Shown: one piece after another, positions 56,218 through 64,000 of the stretch
Layout: the number at the start of each line of letters is the position of its first letter
Position numbering within the stretch: the stretch's first letter is position 1
Assembly: GCF_000420145.1 (NCBI RefSeq)
Contig: NZ_ATUJ01000014.1
Span: forward strand, 1 to 64,000
Origin: Paracoccus zeaxanthinifaciens ATCC 21588
GTDB taxonomy: Bacteria; Pseudomonadota; Alphaproteobacteria; Rhodobacterales; Rhodobacteraceae
DNA length: 64,000 nucleotides
Direction of reading: 5' to 3'
The notes under the pieces: generated by a model
The model's input: the letters and a program-made list of their open reading frames with translations, nothing else
Database searches by the model: none
Told to the model about the DNA's origin: nothing
Program-made: the position numbers and the translations under genes

Positions 56218-57786
56218 GCCCACGGCCTCGAACAGTTCGGCCCGGCCCGGGACGGGCTGGCCCGCCACCGCGCGGAAACGCAGCATCGCGCGGTCGCCCG
56301 ACAACGGGGTCAGCGTCCAGCCGAGCAGCCGGTCGCCCGGTCCCGCCATCGCCCCGCTGAGGGGGCGGTCCTCGAACGCCCGTCCCAGGGCATCGCGCAG
56401 GGCCGCAAGCGCGGGTCCGGCGCCGATGCGGGCCTCCCACGCCGATATGGTCGCGCACAGCGTCTCCTCGCCCTCGCCCCAGATGGCGCGATAGGCCTCG
56501 TTGTGCAGGATGATCTGGCCGTGGCTGTCGAAGACCAGCAGCGCATCCTCGAGCCCGTCCAGAACGGTGGTGCCCAGCAGCAGATCGGCGCGGAACTTGC
56601 GGGTCAGCGTCATCTCCTTGGTGATGTTCTCGAACAGGAAGGCGACGGCGCCGTCGGGATGGGGCCTGCCCGTCACGCGATAGGTCTGGCCGCTTGGCAG
56701 GGACCACGTCTCGACATGGTGGCCGGTGGCCGCGGCGCTTTCCAGGTTGGCCATGTGCTGGCGCCAGCTGCGATAATCCTTGGGCTCGGGCACCATCCGC
56801 AATTCGCGCAGCTGGTCGAGGAAATCGAACAGCGTCGGGCGCGCGGTCAGGAAGCCCGCGGGCAGCCGCGTCAGGTCGATCAGCGCGGGGTTGAACAGTT
56901 GCAGGTTCCGGCGCTGATCGAAGATCGCAAGGCCGATGGGAAGGTCGGCGAAGGTCTTGGTCAGCGTCTGCAGGAAATCGCGCATGCTGCGTTCGGCGCG
57001 CACCGCGGCATCGGCGGGCAGCGCGAACATCATGGTCTGATCGCCGGTGCGGTGGCTGTGGACATCGTACCAGGACACCTGCCCGTGTTCCTCGAGCGCG
57101 GCGCGGCGCGTGGCGGTGCCCGCCCCCGGCACGGGGCGCGGCGATTCCAGCAGGCGCGGCAGCGGCCAGCCAAGCGCGCCGTGATGGCGGTTCTCGGCGC
57201 GGCGCAGATAGGCGGCATTGGCCCAGGTGATCCTGTCCTGCGCATCCTGGCGCCAGATCAGCATGGGGGTCTGGTCCAGCGCGGTGCGCAGCAGGCCCAG
57301 CTCCTCCTCCATCGCCTGCAGCGACATGCTGTCCACCACGATGCCCGCATGTTCGGCCTGCGGATCGCACAGGGTGATGCGGGCGACGCCCTCGCCCATA
57401 TCCTCGGCCAGAAGGCGAAGGGTCGCGGCGCCCTGCCCCTCGCCGCCGCGCAGGTCCAACCGGCCCAGCCGCGCAAGCTGCTGCATCTGTTCGCGGGCCA
57501 CGGGGATGCGCGGGCCGATCCAGCGCATCAGGCGGCCCCAGTCGTCGTCTGGCGGCCCGATCCGGTCCAGAAGCGCGCGCGCGGGGGCGGTCGCATCGAC
57601 CAGCGTGCCGTCGCGGAACAGGAAGACCATCGGCTGGATCGGCGCATCGAGGCTGGCCGACATGCCCGCCCTGCCCCCGCCCGAGATGCGGCGGTCGATC
57701 AGCCGGACGCCCAGCACCCCCAGCACAACCGAGGCAGAACCGCAGAGCACCGCAGCACCCAAGACCATCGCGCCGTCCGCAAACAT
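56209..57786 (-). CDS. PAS-domain protein without kinase output
   Basis: This 525-residue protein has an N-terminal membrane segment (about 5-27, VLGAAVLCGSASVVLGVLGV) and four PAS-like regions (about 48-140, 165-260, 280-375 and 395-490; for example PMLIWRQDAQDRITWANAAYL and FDQRRNLQLFNPALIDL). There is no kinase, GGDEF, EAL or DNA-binding domain, so it must pass its signal by protein contact. It lies directly upstream of regB on the same strand. A CtrA-type box at 57833-57847 in its promoter suggests cell-cycle-linked control. The function is unknown. Confidence 0.75.
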   Translation of the reverse strand: MFADGAMVLGAAVLCGSASVVLGVLGVRLIDRRISGGGRAGMSASLDAPIQPMVFLFRDGTLVDATAPARALLDRIGPPDDDWGRLMRWIGPRIPVAREQMQQLARLGRLDLRGGEGQGAATLRLLAEDMGEGVARITLCDPQAEHAGIVVDSMSLQAMEEELGLLRTALDQTPMLIWRQDAQDRITWANAAYLRRAENRHHGALGWPLPRLLESPRPVPGAGTATRRAALEEHGQVSWYDVHSHRTGDQTMMFALPADAAVRAERSMRDFLQTLTKTFADLPIGLAIFDQRRNLQLFNPALIDLTRLPAGFLTARPTLFDFLDQLRELRMVPEPKDYRSWRQHMANLESAAATGHHVETWSLPSGQTYRVTGRPHPDGAVAFLFENITKEMTLTRKFRADLLLGTTVLDGLEDALLVFDSHGQIILHNEAYRAIWGEGEETLCATISAWEARIGAGPALAALRDALGRAFEDRPLSGAMAGPGDRLLGWTLTPLSGDRAMLRFRAVAGQPVPGRAELFEAVGDY

Positions 57787-57832
57787 GTCGACATCCCCAT
57801 TGACCGCCCCGACAGGCTTAGACGGGTTTAGC

Positions 57833-57847
57833 TTAACAACTGGTTAA
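57833..57847. promoter_or_regulatory. CtrA-type binding site upstream of the PAS gene
   Basis: TTAACAACTGGTTAA matches the full CtrA consensus TTAA-N7-TTAA and is a perfect palindrome (TTAAC-N5-GTTAA). It lies in the 65-bp gap between the regB stop and the PAS start, about 47 bp before that start. Binding is inferred. Confidence 0.6.
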
Positions 57848-57851
57848 GGCG

Positions 57852-59192
57852 CTATGTCTCGATCTGCGGATTATGGGCAAGGGCGGCACGATCCTCGCTG
57901 CGGATGCGGTCCAGGGGCCAGCGCACGGTGACGATCGCCCCCGGCCCGCCATTCGCGAAGCTGAGCCGCGCGCCGCTGCGTTCCAGCAGCGTCTTGGCGA
58001 TGAACAGCCCCAGGCCCATCCCCTCGTAATTGCCGCGCTGCGCCTCGGAGCGGCGGCTGAGATAGGGGTCGCCGATCCGCGACAGAAGCTGCGGCGGAAA
58101 GCCCGGCCCGTCGTCGCGGATCGTCACCCCAAGCGTGCTGCCCGTGGCATAGCCGTCGATGACGACGCGGGTTTCCGCGAAATCGACCGCGTTCTGGATC
58201 AGGTTGCGCAGGGCGTGGATGATGGCGGGGTCGCGGTGGATGACGGGGCCGGTCGCGTTGATCTCGACCAGGGGGCCGCGATCGGCATGGGGGCCTGCGG
58301 CATCCTCGAGGACGGCGCCAAGCGGGGCTGCGCGCATGTGCAGGTCGTCCTTGCCCGCGCGGCCCATGCTGCGCAGGATCGCGGCGCAGCGGTCGGCGCT
58401 GTCGCGAAGCGCGATGGCATCGGCCTTAAGCTCGGGGCGGTCGGCCAGCTCGTCGGCCAGCTCGCCCGCGATCAGCTTGATGGTCGCAAGGGGGGTGCCC
58501 ATCTCGTGGGCGGCCGCGGCCACGACGCCGCCCAGATGCTGCAGCCGCTGTTCGCGCGACAGGGCCATCTGCGTGGCGAACAGCGCGTTCGACGTGTCCG
58601 ACAGCTCTCCGGTGACGCGGTGGGCATAGCCCGCGAAGAAGACCACCCCGATCACCAGCGCGACCCAGTGGCCAAGCGCCAGGATCGGCTCCATCCGCAG
58701 GATCTGCCCGTCGGGCGCGGTCAGCGGATGCGCGAAGATCGCCGCGACCGAGATCAGCGCCACCGTCGCAAGGCCAAGCGCGATCACCTGCCGCGCGCTG
58801 AGCGAGGCCGCGGCGATGGTCACGGGCGCCAGCACCAGCAGCGCGAAGGGGTTGGCCATCCCGCCCGTCAGCGCCATCAGCGTCGAGATCTGCACCAGGT
58901 CGAAGCTGAGCTGGCTGACCGCCCGCCCCGGCGAGGTGCGCTTGGGCGGGTGCAGGAACAGCCAGACGTTCATCGTCACCGAACAGGCCACGAGGAACAG
59001 CACCGGCGCCTTGATGAAGCCGATGCCCATGATCCATGCCACGACGATCGCCGCCATCTGGCCGCCGATGGCGAACCAGCGCAGCAGGACCAGCGTGCGG
59101 ATGCGGATGGGCTCGGCCTTGTGGGTCTCGGTCGGGTCGACCGGAAGGCCAGACTGGTCTTGGAATTCCATCGCCATCCCCGGCTGCGACAT
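57852..59192 (-). CDS. regB: RegB/PrrB redox-sensing histidine kinase
   Basis: RegB senses the redox state of the ubiquinone pool and phosphorylates RegA. The 446-residue protein has about six membrane segments (residues 30-190), the quinone-binding GGxxNPF motif as GGMANPF, the H-box AAAAHEMGTPLATIKL, the redox-active Cys in DRCAAILRSMG, and the ATPase signature NLIQNAVDFAET. It is divergent from senC-regA-hvrA, the conserved arrangement in Rhodobacteraceae. In non-phototrophic members the system controls respiration, denitrification and carbon metabolism. Confidence 0.95.
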   Translation of the reverse strand: MSQPGMAMEFQDQSGLPVDPTETHKAEPIRIRTLVLLRWFAIGGQMAAIVVAWIMGIGFIKAPVLFLVACSVTMNVWLFLHPPKRTSPGRAVSQLSFDLVQISTLMALTGGMANPFALLVLAPVTIAAASLSARQVIALGLATVALISVAAIFAHPLTAPDGQILRMEPILALGHWVALVIGVVFFAGYAHRVTGELSDTSNALFATQMALSREQRLQHLGGVVAAAAHEMGTPLATIKLIAGELADELADRPELKADAIALRDSADRCAAILRSMGRAGKDDLHMRAAPLGAVLEDAAGPHADRGPLVEINATGPVIHRDPAIIHALRNLIQNAVDFAETRVVIDGYATGSTLGVTIRDDGPGFPPQLLSRIGDPYLSRRSEAQRGNYEGMGLGLFIAKTLLERSGARLSFANGGPGAIVTVRWPLDRIRSEDRAALAHNPQIET

Positions 59193-59264
59193 AGGGCGCC
59201 TTGATACCCAAGCCCCCCTTTGCGATCAATGCGCCCGAATGACACGCGACAAAAGGGGGCCACG

Positions 59265-59891
59265 ATGGCCGATCGCAGGATTATGCTGGCGGCCGCTGTG
59301 GCCTCGGGGCTGCTGCTGGTTGCGGGGGGCGCCTATCTTGCGGCCCGCGATGACGGGACGGATTACGCGCAATGCCGCAGCGGCAATGTCGCGGGCGGGA
59401 TGGAAAGCTTCGGCACCGAGTTCACGCTGACCGATACCGAAGGGCAGCGCGTCACGCAGGACCAGGTGTTCGACAAGCCCAGCCTGCTTTACTTCGGGTA
59501 TACCTTCTGCCCGGATGTCTGCCCGCTGGACACCGCCCGCAACGCCGAGGCCGTGGCCCAGTTGAACGAGGCCGGCGTCGATGTGCAGAACGTCTTCGTC
59601 ACCGTCGATCCCCGGCGCGACACCCCCGAGGTGCTGGCCGATTTCACCAGCCTGTTCCCCGGCCAGATGGTCGGCCTGACCGGCAGCGACGAGGAAATCG
59701 CGGCCGTGAACAAGGGCTGGCGCAACTACTACAAGGCGCATGACGAAGAGGACGACCAGTATTACCTGGTCGATCACATGACCAACACCTACCTGGTGCT
59801 GCCCGAAGCGGGCACGGTGGATTATTTCCCGCGCGACGCCTCGCCCGAGAAACTGGTCGAGACCGTCGGGTGTTTCCTGAACGCCGGATAA
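59265..59891 (+). CDS. senC: SenC/PrrC (Sco1-family) copper chaperone
   Basis: SenC is a membrane-anchored thioredoxin-fold protein that delivers copper to cytochrome c oxidase. The 208-residue protein has an N-terminal membrane anchor (about 6-27), the copper-binding CxxxC motif as CPDVC with TFCPDVCPLD context, and the metal-ligand His in LVDHMTNTYL. ATG 59265 fits the family; an upstream ATG exists in frame. It faces away from regB and is followed by regA after 76 bp. Confidence 0.93.
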   Translation: MADRRIMLAAAVASGLLLVAGGAYLAARDDGTDYAQCRSGNVAGGMESFGTEFTLTDTEGQRVTQDQVFDKPSLLYFGYTFCPDVCPLDTARNAEAVAQLNEAGVDVQNVFVTVDPRRDTPEVLADFTSLFPGQMVGLTGSDEEIAAVNKGWRNYYKAHDEEDDQYYLVDHMTNTYLVLPEAGTVDYFPRDASPEKLVETVGCFLNAG

Positions 59892-59967
59892 GGCATTTCG
59901 TCGCAGCGGTTTGCATCCGAAACGTGCAATCGCCAGATCAAGAAAAACAACCGGGAGAGAATATCCG

Positions 59968-60519
59968 ATGACCGATATGAATATTCAAATAGGCGCGGAC
60001 CCGTCATTGCTGCTTGTCGATGACGACGAGATATTCCTGAACCGGTTGGCTCGCGCGATGGAGAAACGGGGTTTCCAGGTGGAAACCTCGCCCACGGTCG
60101 CGGGCGCGCTGAAGGGCATCGAGACGCGCGCGCCCGCCTATGCCGTCATCGACCTGCGGCTGGAGGACGGCAACGGCCTGGACGTGGTCGAGGCGCTGCG
60201 CGAGCGCCGTCAGGACGCCCGGATCATCGTCCTGACCGGATACGGGGCCATCGCCACCGCCGTCGCTGCCGTGAAAATGGGCGCGACGGATTACCTGGCG
60301 AAACCGGCGGATGCGAATGACGTGACGGCCGCGCTTTTGTCCAGTGGCGAATTGCTGCCGCCCCCGCCCGAGAACCCCATGTCCGCCGATCGCGTCAAAT
60401 GGGAACATATTCAGCGCGTATATGAACAATGCGACCGAAACGTTTCCGAAACGGCGCGCCGTCTTCACATGCATCGCCGCACGCTTCAGCGTATTCTTGC
60501 CAAGAGGGGGCCAAGATAA
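59968..60519 (+). CDS. regA: RegA/PrrA global redox response regulator
   Basis: RegA is the DNA-binding partner of RegB. The 183-residue protein has a receiver domain with phospho-Asp in AVIDLRLEDG (about residue 63), LTGYG and the Lys of LAKPADAN, a proline linker, and a C-terminal Fis-like helix-turn-helix (RNVSETARRLHMHRRTLQRIL). That helix is almost invariant in the family. The ATG at 59968 is preceded by GGGAGAGA. It is followed by an AT-rich gap and hvrA. Confidence 0.95.
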   Translation: MTDMNIQIGADPSLLLVDDDEIFLNRLARAMEKRGFQVETSPTVAGALKGIETRAPAYAVIDLRLEDGNGLDVVEALRERRQDARIIVLTGYGAIATAVAAVKMGATDYLAKPADANDVTAALLSSGELLPPPPENPMSADRVKWEHIQRVYEQCDRNVSETARRLHMHRRTLQRILAKRGPR

Positions 60520-60552
60520 CCTTTTGGTTACCAAGGGAATACAATTGATCGC

Positions 60553-60580
60553 TTGATGGCATAATAAATTTGTTTATATT
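60553..60580 (+). promoter_or_regulatory. Candidate promoter for hvrA
   Basis: TTGATG (60553-60558), a 16-bp spacer and TATATT (60575-60580) resemble a housekeeping promoter in the AT-rich gap 60520-60614. The transcription start would fall about 30 bp before the hvrA ATG. The gap is unusually AT-rich for this genome. Confidence 0.45.
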
Positions 60581-60614
60581 CGGGTTATCAATCCAAGTAA
60601 TAAAAGCAGATGAA

Positions 60615-60929
60615 ATGACCATCGATCTGGAAAAAATGTCGCTGAAGGACATGCGTGATCTGCGCTCGAAGCTGGACCGGGCGATCAATTCCTACGAGGA
60701 ACGCCGCCGCCGCGAGGCGCTGGTGGCGGTCGAGGAAGCGGCCCGCGAATACGGCTTCAACCTGTCGGACCTGACCACCGGCAAGCCCAAGCGCGCGGGC
60801 ACCGTGCCGCCGAAATATGCAAATCCGCAGGATCCGACCATGACCTGGACGGGCCGTGGCCGCAAACCCCGTTGGGTGGTCGAGAACCTCGACAACGGGA
60901 AGCAGCTGGAAGACCTGCTGATCGGATAA
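60615..60929 (+). CDS. hvrA: H-NS-family regulator HvrA
   Basis: HvrA is a small H-NS-like DNA-binding protein, best known from light-responsive gene control in Rhodobacter. The 104-residue protein has the N-terminal oligomerisation coiled coil (about 6-50, MSLKDMRDLRSKLDRAINSYEE minus flanks) and the C-terminal H-NS DNA-binding core (about 65-100, PPKYANPQDPTMTWTGRGRKPRW split across the motif). ATG 60615 is chosen over an in-frame upstream ATG inside the AT-rich promoter. Its place right after regA matches Rhodobacter. Confidence 0.92.
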   Translation: MTIDLEKMSLKDMRDLRSKLDRAINSYEERRRREALVAVEEAAREYGFNLSDLTTGKPKRAGTVPPKYANPQDPTMTWTGRGRKPRWVVENLDNGKQLEDLLIG

Positions 60930-60932
60930 GGA

Positions 60933-60958
60933 AAGGGGGCCGCGCGATGCGGCCCCTT
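60933..60958. terminator. Terminator between hvrA and HD hydrolase
   Basis: GGGGCCGC pairs with GCGGCCCC around a 5-nt loop, just after the hvrA stop and 2 bp before the end of the converging HD gene. TTCTC follows on the plus strand. Confidence 0.6.
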
Positions 60959-60959
60959 C

Positions 60960-61571
60960 TCATTTGCGCGCGGCGTCGATCAGGTCGATCAGCTGCGCGA
61001 AGCGCGCAAGATAGGCCTGCCGCGTCTGGGCGGGCGGTCGCAGCGCGATCTCCAGCCCCGGCAGGCGATGGGCCTCGGGGATGGGGAACAGGCGCCGCGC
61101 CTCGGTTTCCGAAAAGCCCGCGATCGACACGGCCTCCAGCCGGGCCGAGACGCGATCGGCATCCTTGATGCGCTTCTTGATCGTGGTTGGCAGTTGCGCG
61201 GGCAGGCCGAAGCGCTGGTGGATCACCGCCGTCAAGCGCTGGTCCATCAGCCTGTAATCCGGCCCCAACGCGGCCTTCACCGGCGAGATCATGTCGCCGA
61301 TGACATATTCCGGCGCGTCATGCAGCAGCGCCCCCAGCCGCCAGCGCGGATCGCATTCGGGATACATCCGCGCGAAGATCTCCTCGACCAGCAGCGAATG
61401 CTCGGCCACGGAATAGGGCCAGTCGCCCTGCGTCTGCCCGTTCCACCGCGCGACGAAGGCAAGCCCGTGGGCGATGTCCTCGATCTCGATATCGACGGGG
61501 GTGGGGTCCAGCAGGTCGAGCCTGCGCCCGGACAGCATCCGCTGCCAGGCGCGGGCGGGGCGTGCCGCCAT
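60960..61571 (-). CDS. HD-domain phosphohydrolase (YfbR-like)
   Basis: This 203-residue protein has an HD fold with metal-binding residues H in VAEHSLLVEE, HD in ALLHDAPEYVIGD and a later D in KDADRVSAR. Members act on nucleotides, such as the 5'-deoxynucleotidase YfbR. The substrate here is not certain. It converges with hvrA and lies 3 bp after secB on the same strand, so the two are probably co-transcribed. Confidence 0.85.
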   Translation of the reverse strand: MAARPARAWQRMLSGRRLDLLDPTPVDIEIEDIAHGLAFVARWNGQTQGDWPYSVAEHSLLVEEIFARMYPECDPRWRLGALLHDAPEYVIGDMISPVKAALGPDYRLMDQRLTAVIHQRFGLPAQLPTTIKKRIKDADRVSARLEAVSIAGFSETEARRLFPIPEAHRLPGLEIALRPPAQTRQAYLARFAQLIDLIDAARK

Positions 61572-61574
61572 GGA

Positions 61575-62093
61575 TCAGGACAGCTTCTGGTCCGCGGGCG
61601 CCTGTTCCGCCTGGCCCTGCTGGGCGCGACGGGCCAGTTCCTGGCGGTACAGCGCCACGAAATCGACCGGGTCCATGTTGAAGGGCGGGAAGCCGCCGTC
61701 GCGCACCAGGTCCGAGATGATGCGGCGCACATAGGGGAACAGCAGGCGCGGGCATTCGATCATCAGGAAGGGATGCAGCTGTTCCTGCGGCACGCCCTCG
61801 ATGTTGAAGACGCCTGCATAGTCCAGCTCGGCGATGAACAGCGTCGTGCCGTCGCCCTTGTTCTTCGAGGTCACGCGGAACTTGGTGATCACCTCGTACT
61901 GGTTCTCGAAGCCGCGCTTGCGGGCGTCCATGCTGACCTGGACCGAGACCTCGGGGGCCAGTTCGCCCTGCGGCGCGCCCTTCTGCGCGACGCCGTTCTC
62001 GAAGGACAGGTCGCGGATATACTGCGCCAGGATGTTCATGCGCATCTGCGGCTGAGCGGCTGCGCCGTTCGCTTGGGTGTCTTCTTCGGCCAT
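61575..62093 (-). CDS. secB: SecB protein-export chaperone
   Basis: SecB keeps preproteins unfolded and passes them to SecA. The 172-residue protein shows the SecB core: MNILAQYIRDLSFENG, a beta-rich middle with FIAELDYAGVFNIEG, and CPRLLFPYVRRIISDLVRDGGFPP. ATG 62093 gives the usual short acidic start; an upstream in-frame ATG is rejected. It is followed by the HD hydrolase after 3 bp. fxsA lies 59 bp upstream on the same strand. Confidence 0.95.
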   Translation of the reverse strand: MAEEDTQANGAAAQPQMRMNILAQYIRDLSFENGVAQKGAPQGELAPEVSVQVSMDARKRGFENQYEVITKFRVTSKNKGDGTTLFIAELDYAGVFNIEGVPQEQLHPFLMIECPRLLFPYVRRIISDLVRDGGFPPFNMDPVDFVALYRQELARRAQQGQAEQAPADQKLS

Positions 62094-62152
62094 TCTCGTC
62101 CCTCGGGTTTTCCTTGTTTCGCGGTGATTAGTAGCAGCAGCCCCGCCCTGCC

Positions 62153-62698
62153 TCAATGCCGCGTCCAGCCGGACCGGCCCGGACCGCGTCCGCCGCTGTC
62201 GTCATCCAGTTCCGGCGGCAGGTCCACCGGTGCGCGCGGGTCGTCGGGCGCGACGGTATAGTCGCCGTCGATCACGCCTTCGTCATCGCCCGCGCGATAG
62301 GGGGCGTTCGGGTTGCGGCCCATCGTCGCGGAATGCATCTGGAAACTGCTGACCTTCACGCGGGACGCAAGCTGGCGCATCAGCCCCTCGCGGATGCCCG
62401 GAACCAGCAGCAGCATGCCGATCGTGTCGGTGAAGAAACCCGGCGTCAGCAGCAGCATGCCCGCGACTAGGATCATCACGCCATGCGCCAGGGGCCGCGT
62501 CGGATCGCGCATTTCCCCGAAACTGCGCTGGATTTCCAGCCATGCCTGCGCGCCCTGGCTGCGCATCAGCGCGGTGCCGACGATGGCGGTCAGGACCACG
62601 ATGGCCAGCGTGGGCCACAGCCCGATCAGGCCGCCGACCTGGATGAAAAGACCGATCTCGATGATCGGGACCAGCAGGAAAAGCCAGAACAGCTTCAT
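62153..62698 (-). CDS. fxsA: FxsA-family membrane protein
   Basis: This 181-residue protein has two or three hydrophobic segments (about 1-55 and 75-110) and the family start MKLFWLFLLVPIIEIGLFI. FxsA is a small cytoplasmic membrane protein; in E. coli it affects exclusion of phage T7 by F. Its normal role is unknown. The long hydrophilic C-terminal tail (about 130-181, rich in Asp, Pro and Arg) is variable in the family. It is divergent from the Tim44-like gene. Confidence 0.88.
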   Translation of the reverse strand: MKLFWLFLLVPIIEIGLFIQVGGLIGLWPTLAIVVLTAIVGTALMRSQGAQAWLEIQRSFGEMRDPTRPLAHGVMILVAGMLLLTPGFFTDTIGMLLLVPGIREGLMRQLASRVKVSSFQMHSATMGRNPNAPYRAGDDEGVIDGDYTVAPDDPRAPVDLPPELDDDSGGRGPGRSGWTRH

Positions 62699-62803
62699 GT
62701 GCACTCCTTCTTGATCCGGCGCGGCAACTGGACTTGCACCGGGGCCATGCTTACATAATGGCTGAACGTCCAAAGACCAATGACACCGACCAGAGGGTGC
62801 ACG

Positions 62804-63466
62804 ATGTCCAACCCGATTCTCCAGCTGCTTGTCCTTGCAGGGATCGCGATCTTCGTGATGCTTCGCCTGAAAAACGTGCTGGGAACGCGCGACGGGTTCG
62901 AACCCCCCAAGGTCGAGAACCCTGCCCCCGACAGCGGACCCGCCCGTTTCGAGGTGATCGAGGGCAGCGCCCAGGAACAGGATCACGACATCCTGGACCA
63001 TGTCGATGCCGGCAGCCCCGCCGCCACCGCGCTGGCGCAGATGAAGCAGGCCGAGCCCGATTTCGCCGTGGGCGAGTTCCTGGGCGGCGCGCGCCAGGCC
63101 TACGAGATGATCCTGATGGCCTTCGAACGCGGCGACATCTCCGAGGTGCGCCCCTTCCTGGCCGCCCCCGTGGCCGAGGCCTTCCAGTCCGTCATCGACC
63201 AGCGCGAGGCCGCGGGCCAGACCGTCGAGGCGCAGTATCTGGGCACGCGCGAGACCACGCTTGCCGGGGCCGAGTTCGACCGCACCACAGGCGAGGCCGA
63301 GGTCTCGGTCCGCTTCCTGGCGGAACTGATCGTCGCCACTCGCGACGCCGACGGCAACGTGGTCGAGGGCGATCCCAAGGCGTCGCGCAAGCAGAAGGAC
63401 ACCTGGACCTTCGCGCGGGCCATGGGCACCGACGATCCGAACTGGCAGCTTGTCGCGACGGGCTGA
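62804..63466 (+). CDS. Tim44/TimA-domain protein
   Basis: This 220-residue protein has an N-terminal membrane anchor (about 4-25) and a C-terminal Tim44-like domain (about 75-220, beginning ADPDFAVGEFL-like and FLGGARQAYEMILMAFERGD). Related bacterial TimA proteins are linked to protein translocation, by analogy with mitochondrial Tim44, but a direct role is unproven. ATG 62804 fits the family; its stop shares one base with the Smr gene start (TGATG). Confidence 0.88.
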   Translation: MSNPILQLLVLAGIAIFVMLRLKNVLGTRDGFEPPKVENPAPDSGPARFEVIEGSAQEQDHDILDHVDAGSPAATALAQMKQAEPDFAVGEFLGGARQAYEMILMAFERGDISEVRPFLAAPVAEAFQSVIDQREAAGQTVEAQYLGTRETTLAGAEFDRTTGEAEVSVRFLAELIVATRDADGNVVEGDPKASRKQKDTWTFARAMGTDDPNWQLVATG

Positions 63467-64000
63467 TGCGCCGTCGCCGCAAGCTTCTGTCCGACGAGGA
63501 TCGCGAGCTGTGGTCGCGCGTGGCCGAAAGCGCGCAGCCCATGCATCCGCGCCGGAACACCCCTCTGCCGCCCGACGCCGATCCGGTCGAGGCGGCATCG
63601 TCGCGTCCCGTTCCCGCCAAGCCCCTGCCCGCCTTTCGCGTCGGACAATCCGCGTTGCCCGCCAAGCCGGTCGTTCAGCGCAGCCCCTCGCCCGCCGAAC
63701 GGCTGGCGCAGTCGGGTCTGCGCATGGATGCCAAGACGCATCGCAAGATGACGCAGGGCAAGCTGAAGCCCGAGGCCCGTCTGGACCTGCACGGCATGAC
63801 GCTGGCTGCCGCGCATCCCGAACTGATACAGTTCATCCTGTCATGTCATGCGGGGGGGCTGCGGCTGGTCCTGGTGATCACGGGCAAGGGCCGTGGCGAT
63901 CACGGCCCCCTGCCCACGCGCCCCGGCGCGCTGCGCCACCAGGTGCCGCACTGGCTGCACACCGCGCCCCTGGGGCTGGTGGTGCAGCAGGTCAGCGCCG
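63466..64000 (+). CDS. Smr-domain protein (cut by window end)
   Basis: The first 178 residues are visible and the gene runs off the window. An N-terminal linker region is rich in Pro, Ala and Arg (about 1-85), and the Smr (MutS2-like) domain follows with LDLHGMTLAAAHPEL and LVLVITGKGRG, the LDLHG and TGKG motifs that mark this family of DNA/RNA nucleases. It shares one base with the Tim44-like stop. In relatives mltA lies between Tim44-like and Smr; it is absent here. Confidence 0.85.
   Translation, partial: MRRRRKLLSDEDRELWSRVAESAQPMHPRRNTPLPPDADPVEAASSRPVPAKPLPAFRVGQSALPAKPVVQRSPSPAERLAQSGLRMDAKTHRKMTQGKLKPEARLDLHGMTLAAAHPELIQFILSCHAGGLRLVLVITGKGRGDHGPLPTRPGALRHQVPHWLHTAPLGLVVQQVSA

Noticed and set aside
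59193..59264. Possible FNR or RegA sites in the regB-senC gap
   Set aside because: An inverted CCCCCTTT/AAAGGGGG pair was seen, but no site matched the FNR or RegA consensus well enough.

Overview
The window is GC-rich, densely coding bacterial chromosome from an alphaproteobacterium of the Rhodobacteraceae, most probably Paracoccus or a close relative. Four clusters support this: rho-hemJ / aroE-coaE-dnaQ around a likely replication origin, mnmE-mnmG-rsmG-parA-parB carrying parS sites, a PhyR-NepR-EcfG general stress locus, and a RegB-SenC-RegA-HvrA redox locus. No tRNA, rRNA or CRISPR array was seen. Long antisense reading frames are by-products of the high GC content and are left out.

Layout. 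1-890: a decayed IS5-family (IS427-like) insertion sequence abutting an rfbCBDA dTDP-L-rhamnose operon (893-4213). 4292-7021: glutathione-dependent formaldehyde oxidation genes (fghA and class III alcohol dehydrogenase) flanking an unusual ClpP-like protease. 7168-8757: hrcA-grpE, divergent from rph-rdgB-hemW-ybaN (8830-11683). 11727-18412: parB, parA, rsmG, mnmG, mnmE and rho, all on the minus strand, with a perfect parS inside rsmG and a near-perfect one inside mnmG. 18542-18988 is hemJ. The 501-bp gap 18989-19489 has DnaA boxes, an AT-rich stretch and eight GANTC sites, and is the best oriC candidate. aroE-coaE-dnaQ and a BrkB-like gene follow. 22592-26041: general stress response module including a 48-residue NepR. 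26082-30140: pqiA-pqiA-pqiB-pqiC lipid transport genes. 30248-35297: the least familiar stretch, a Cys-rich orphan protein and an apparent operon of a PAP2/vanadium-haloperoxidase-like protein, a 62-residue protein and a cytoplasmic-looking subtilase, divergent from a winged-helix/TPR regulator. 35294-39426: a CysQ-like phosphatase, pmbA, a DUF2125 protein and a DUF2853 protein. 39657-41843: polar amino-acid ABC transporter. 41898-44507: secreted orphan and a two-component system. 44688-49768: sugar (probably glucose) ABC transporter with glucokinase. 49868-56199: tamA-tamB. 56209-60929: PAS protein, regB, senC, regA, hvrA. 60960-64000: HD hydrolase, secB, fxsA-like, Tim44-like and the start of an Smr-domain gene cut by the window end.

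How the parts fit. The left third is the origin-proximal housekeeping region (segregation, tRNA modification, replication). The aroE-coaE-dnaQ block and the secB-fxsA-Tim44-Smr block are usually close together in relatives (from memory), but here about 40 kb separates them. That interval holds regulatory, envelope and transport modules. Several local regulatory signals are readable: an EcfG-type promoter before nepR, a 10-bp-spaced direct repeat between the two-component system and the sugar operon, an intra-operon terminator after the sugar-binding protein, and a CtrA-type box before the PAS gene.
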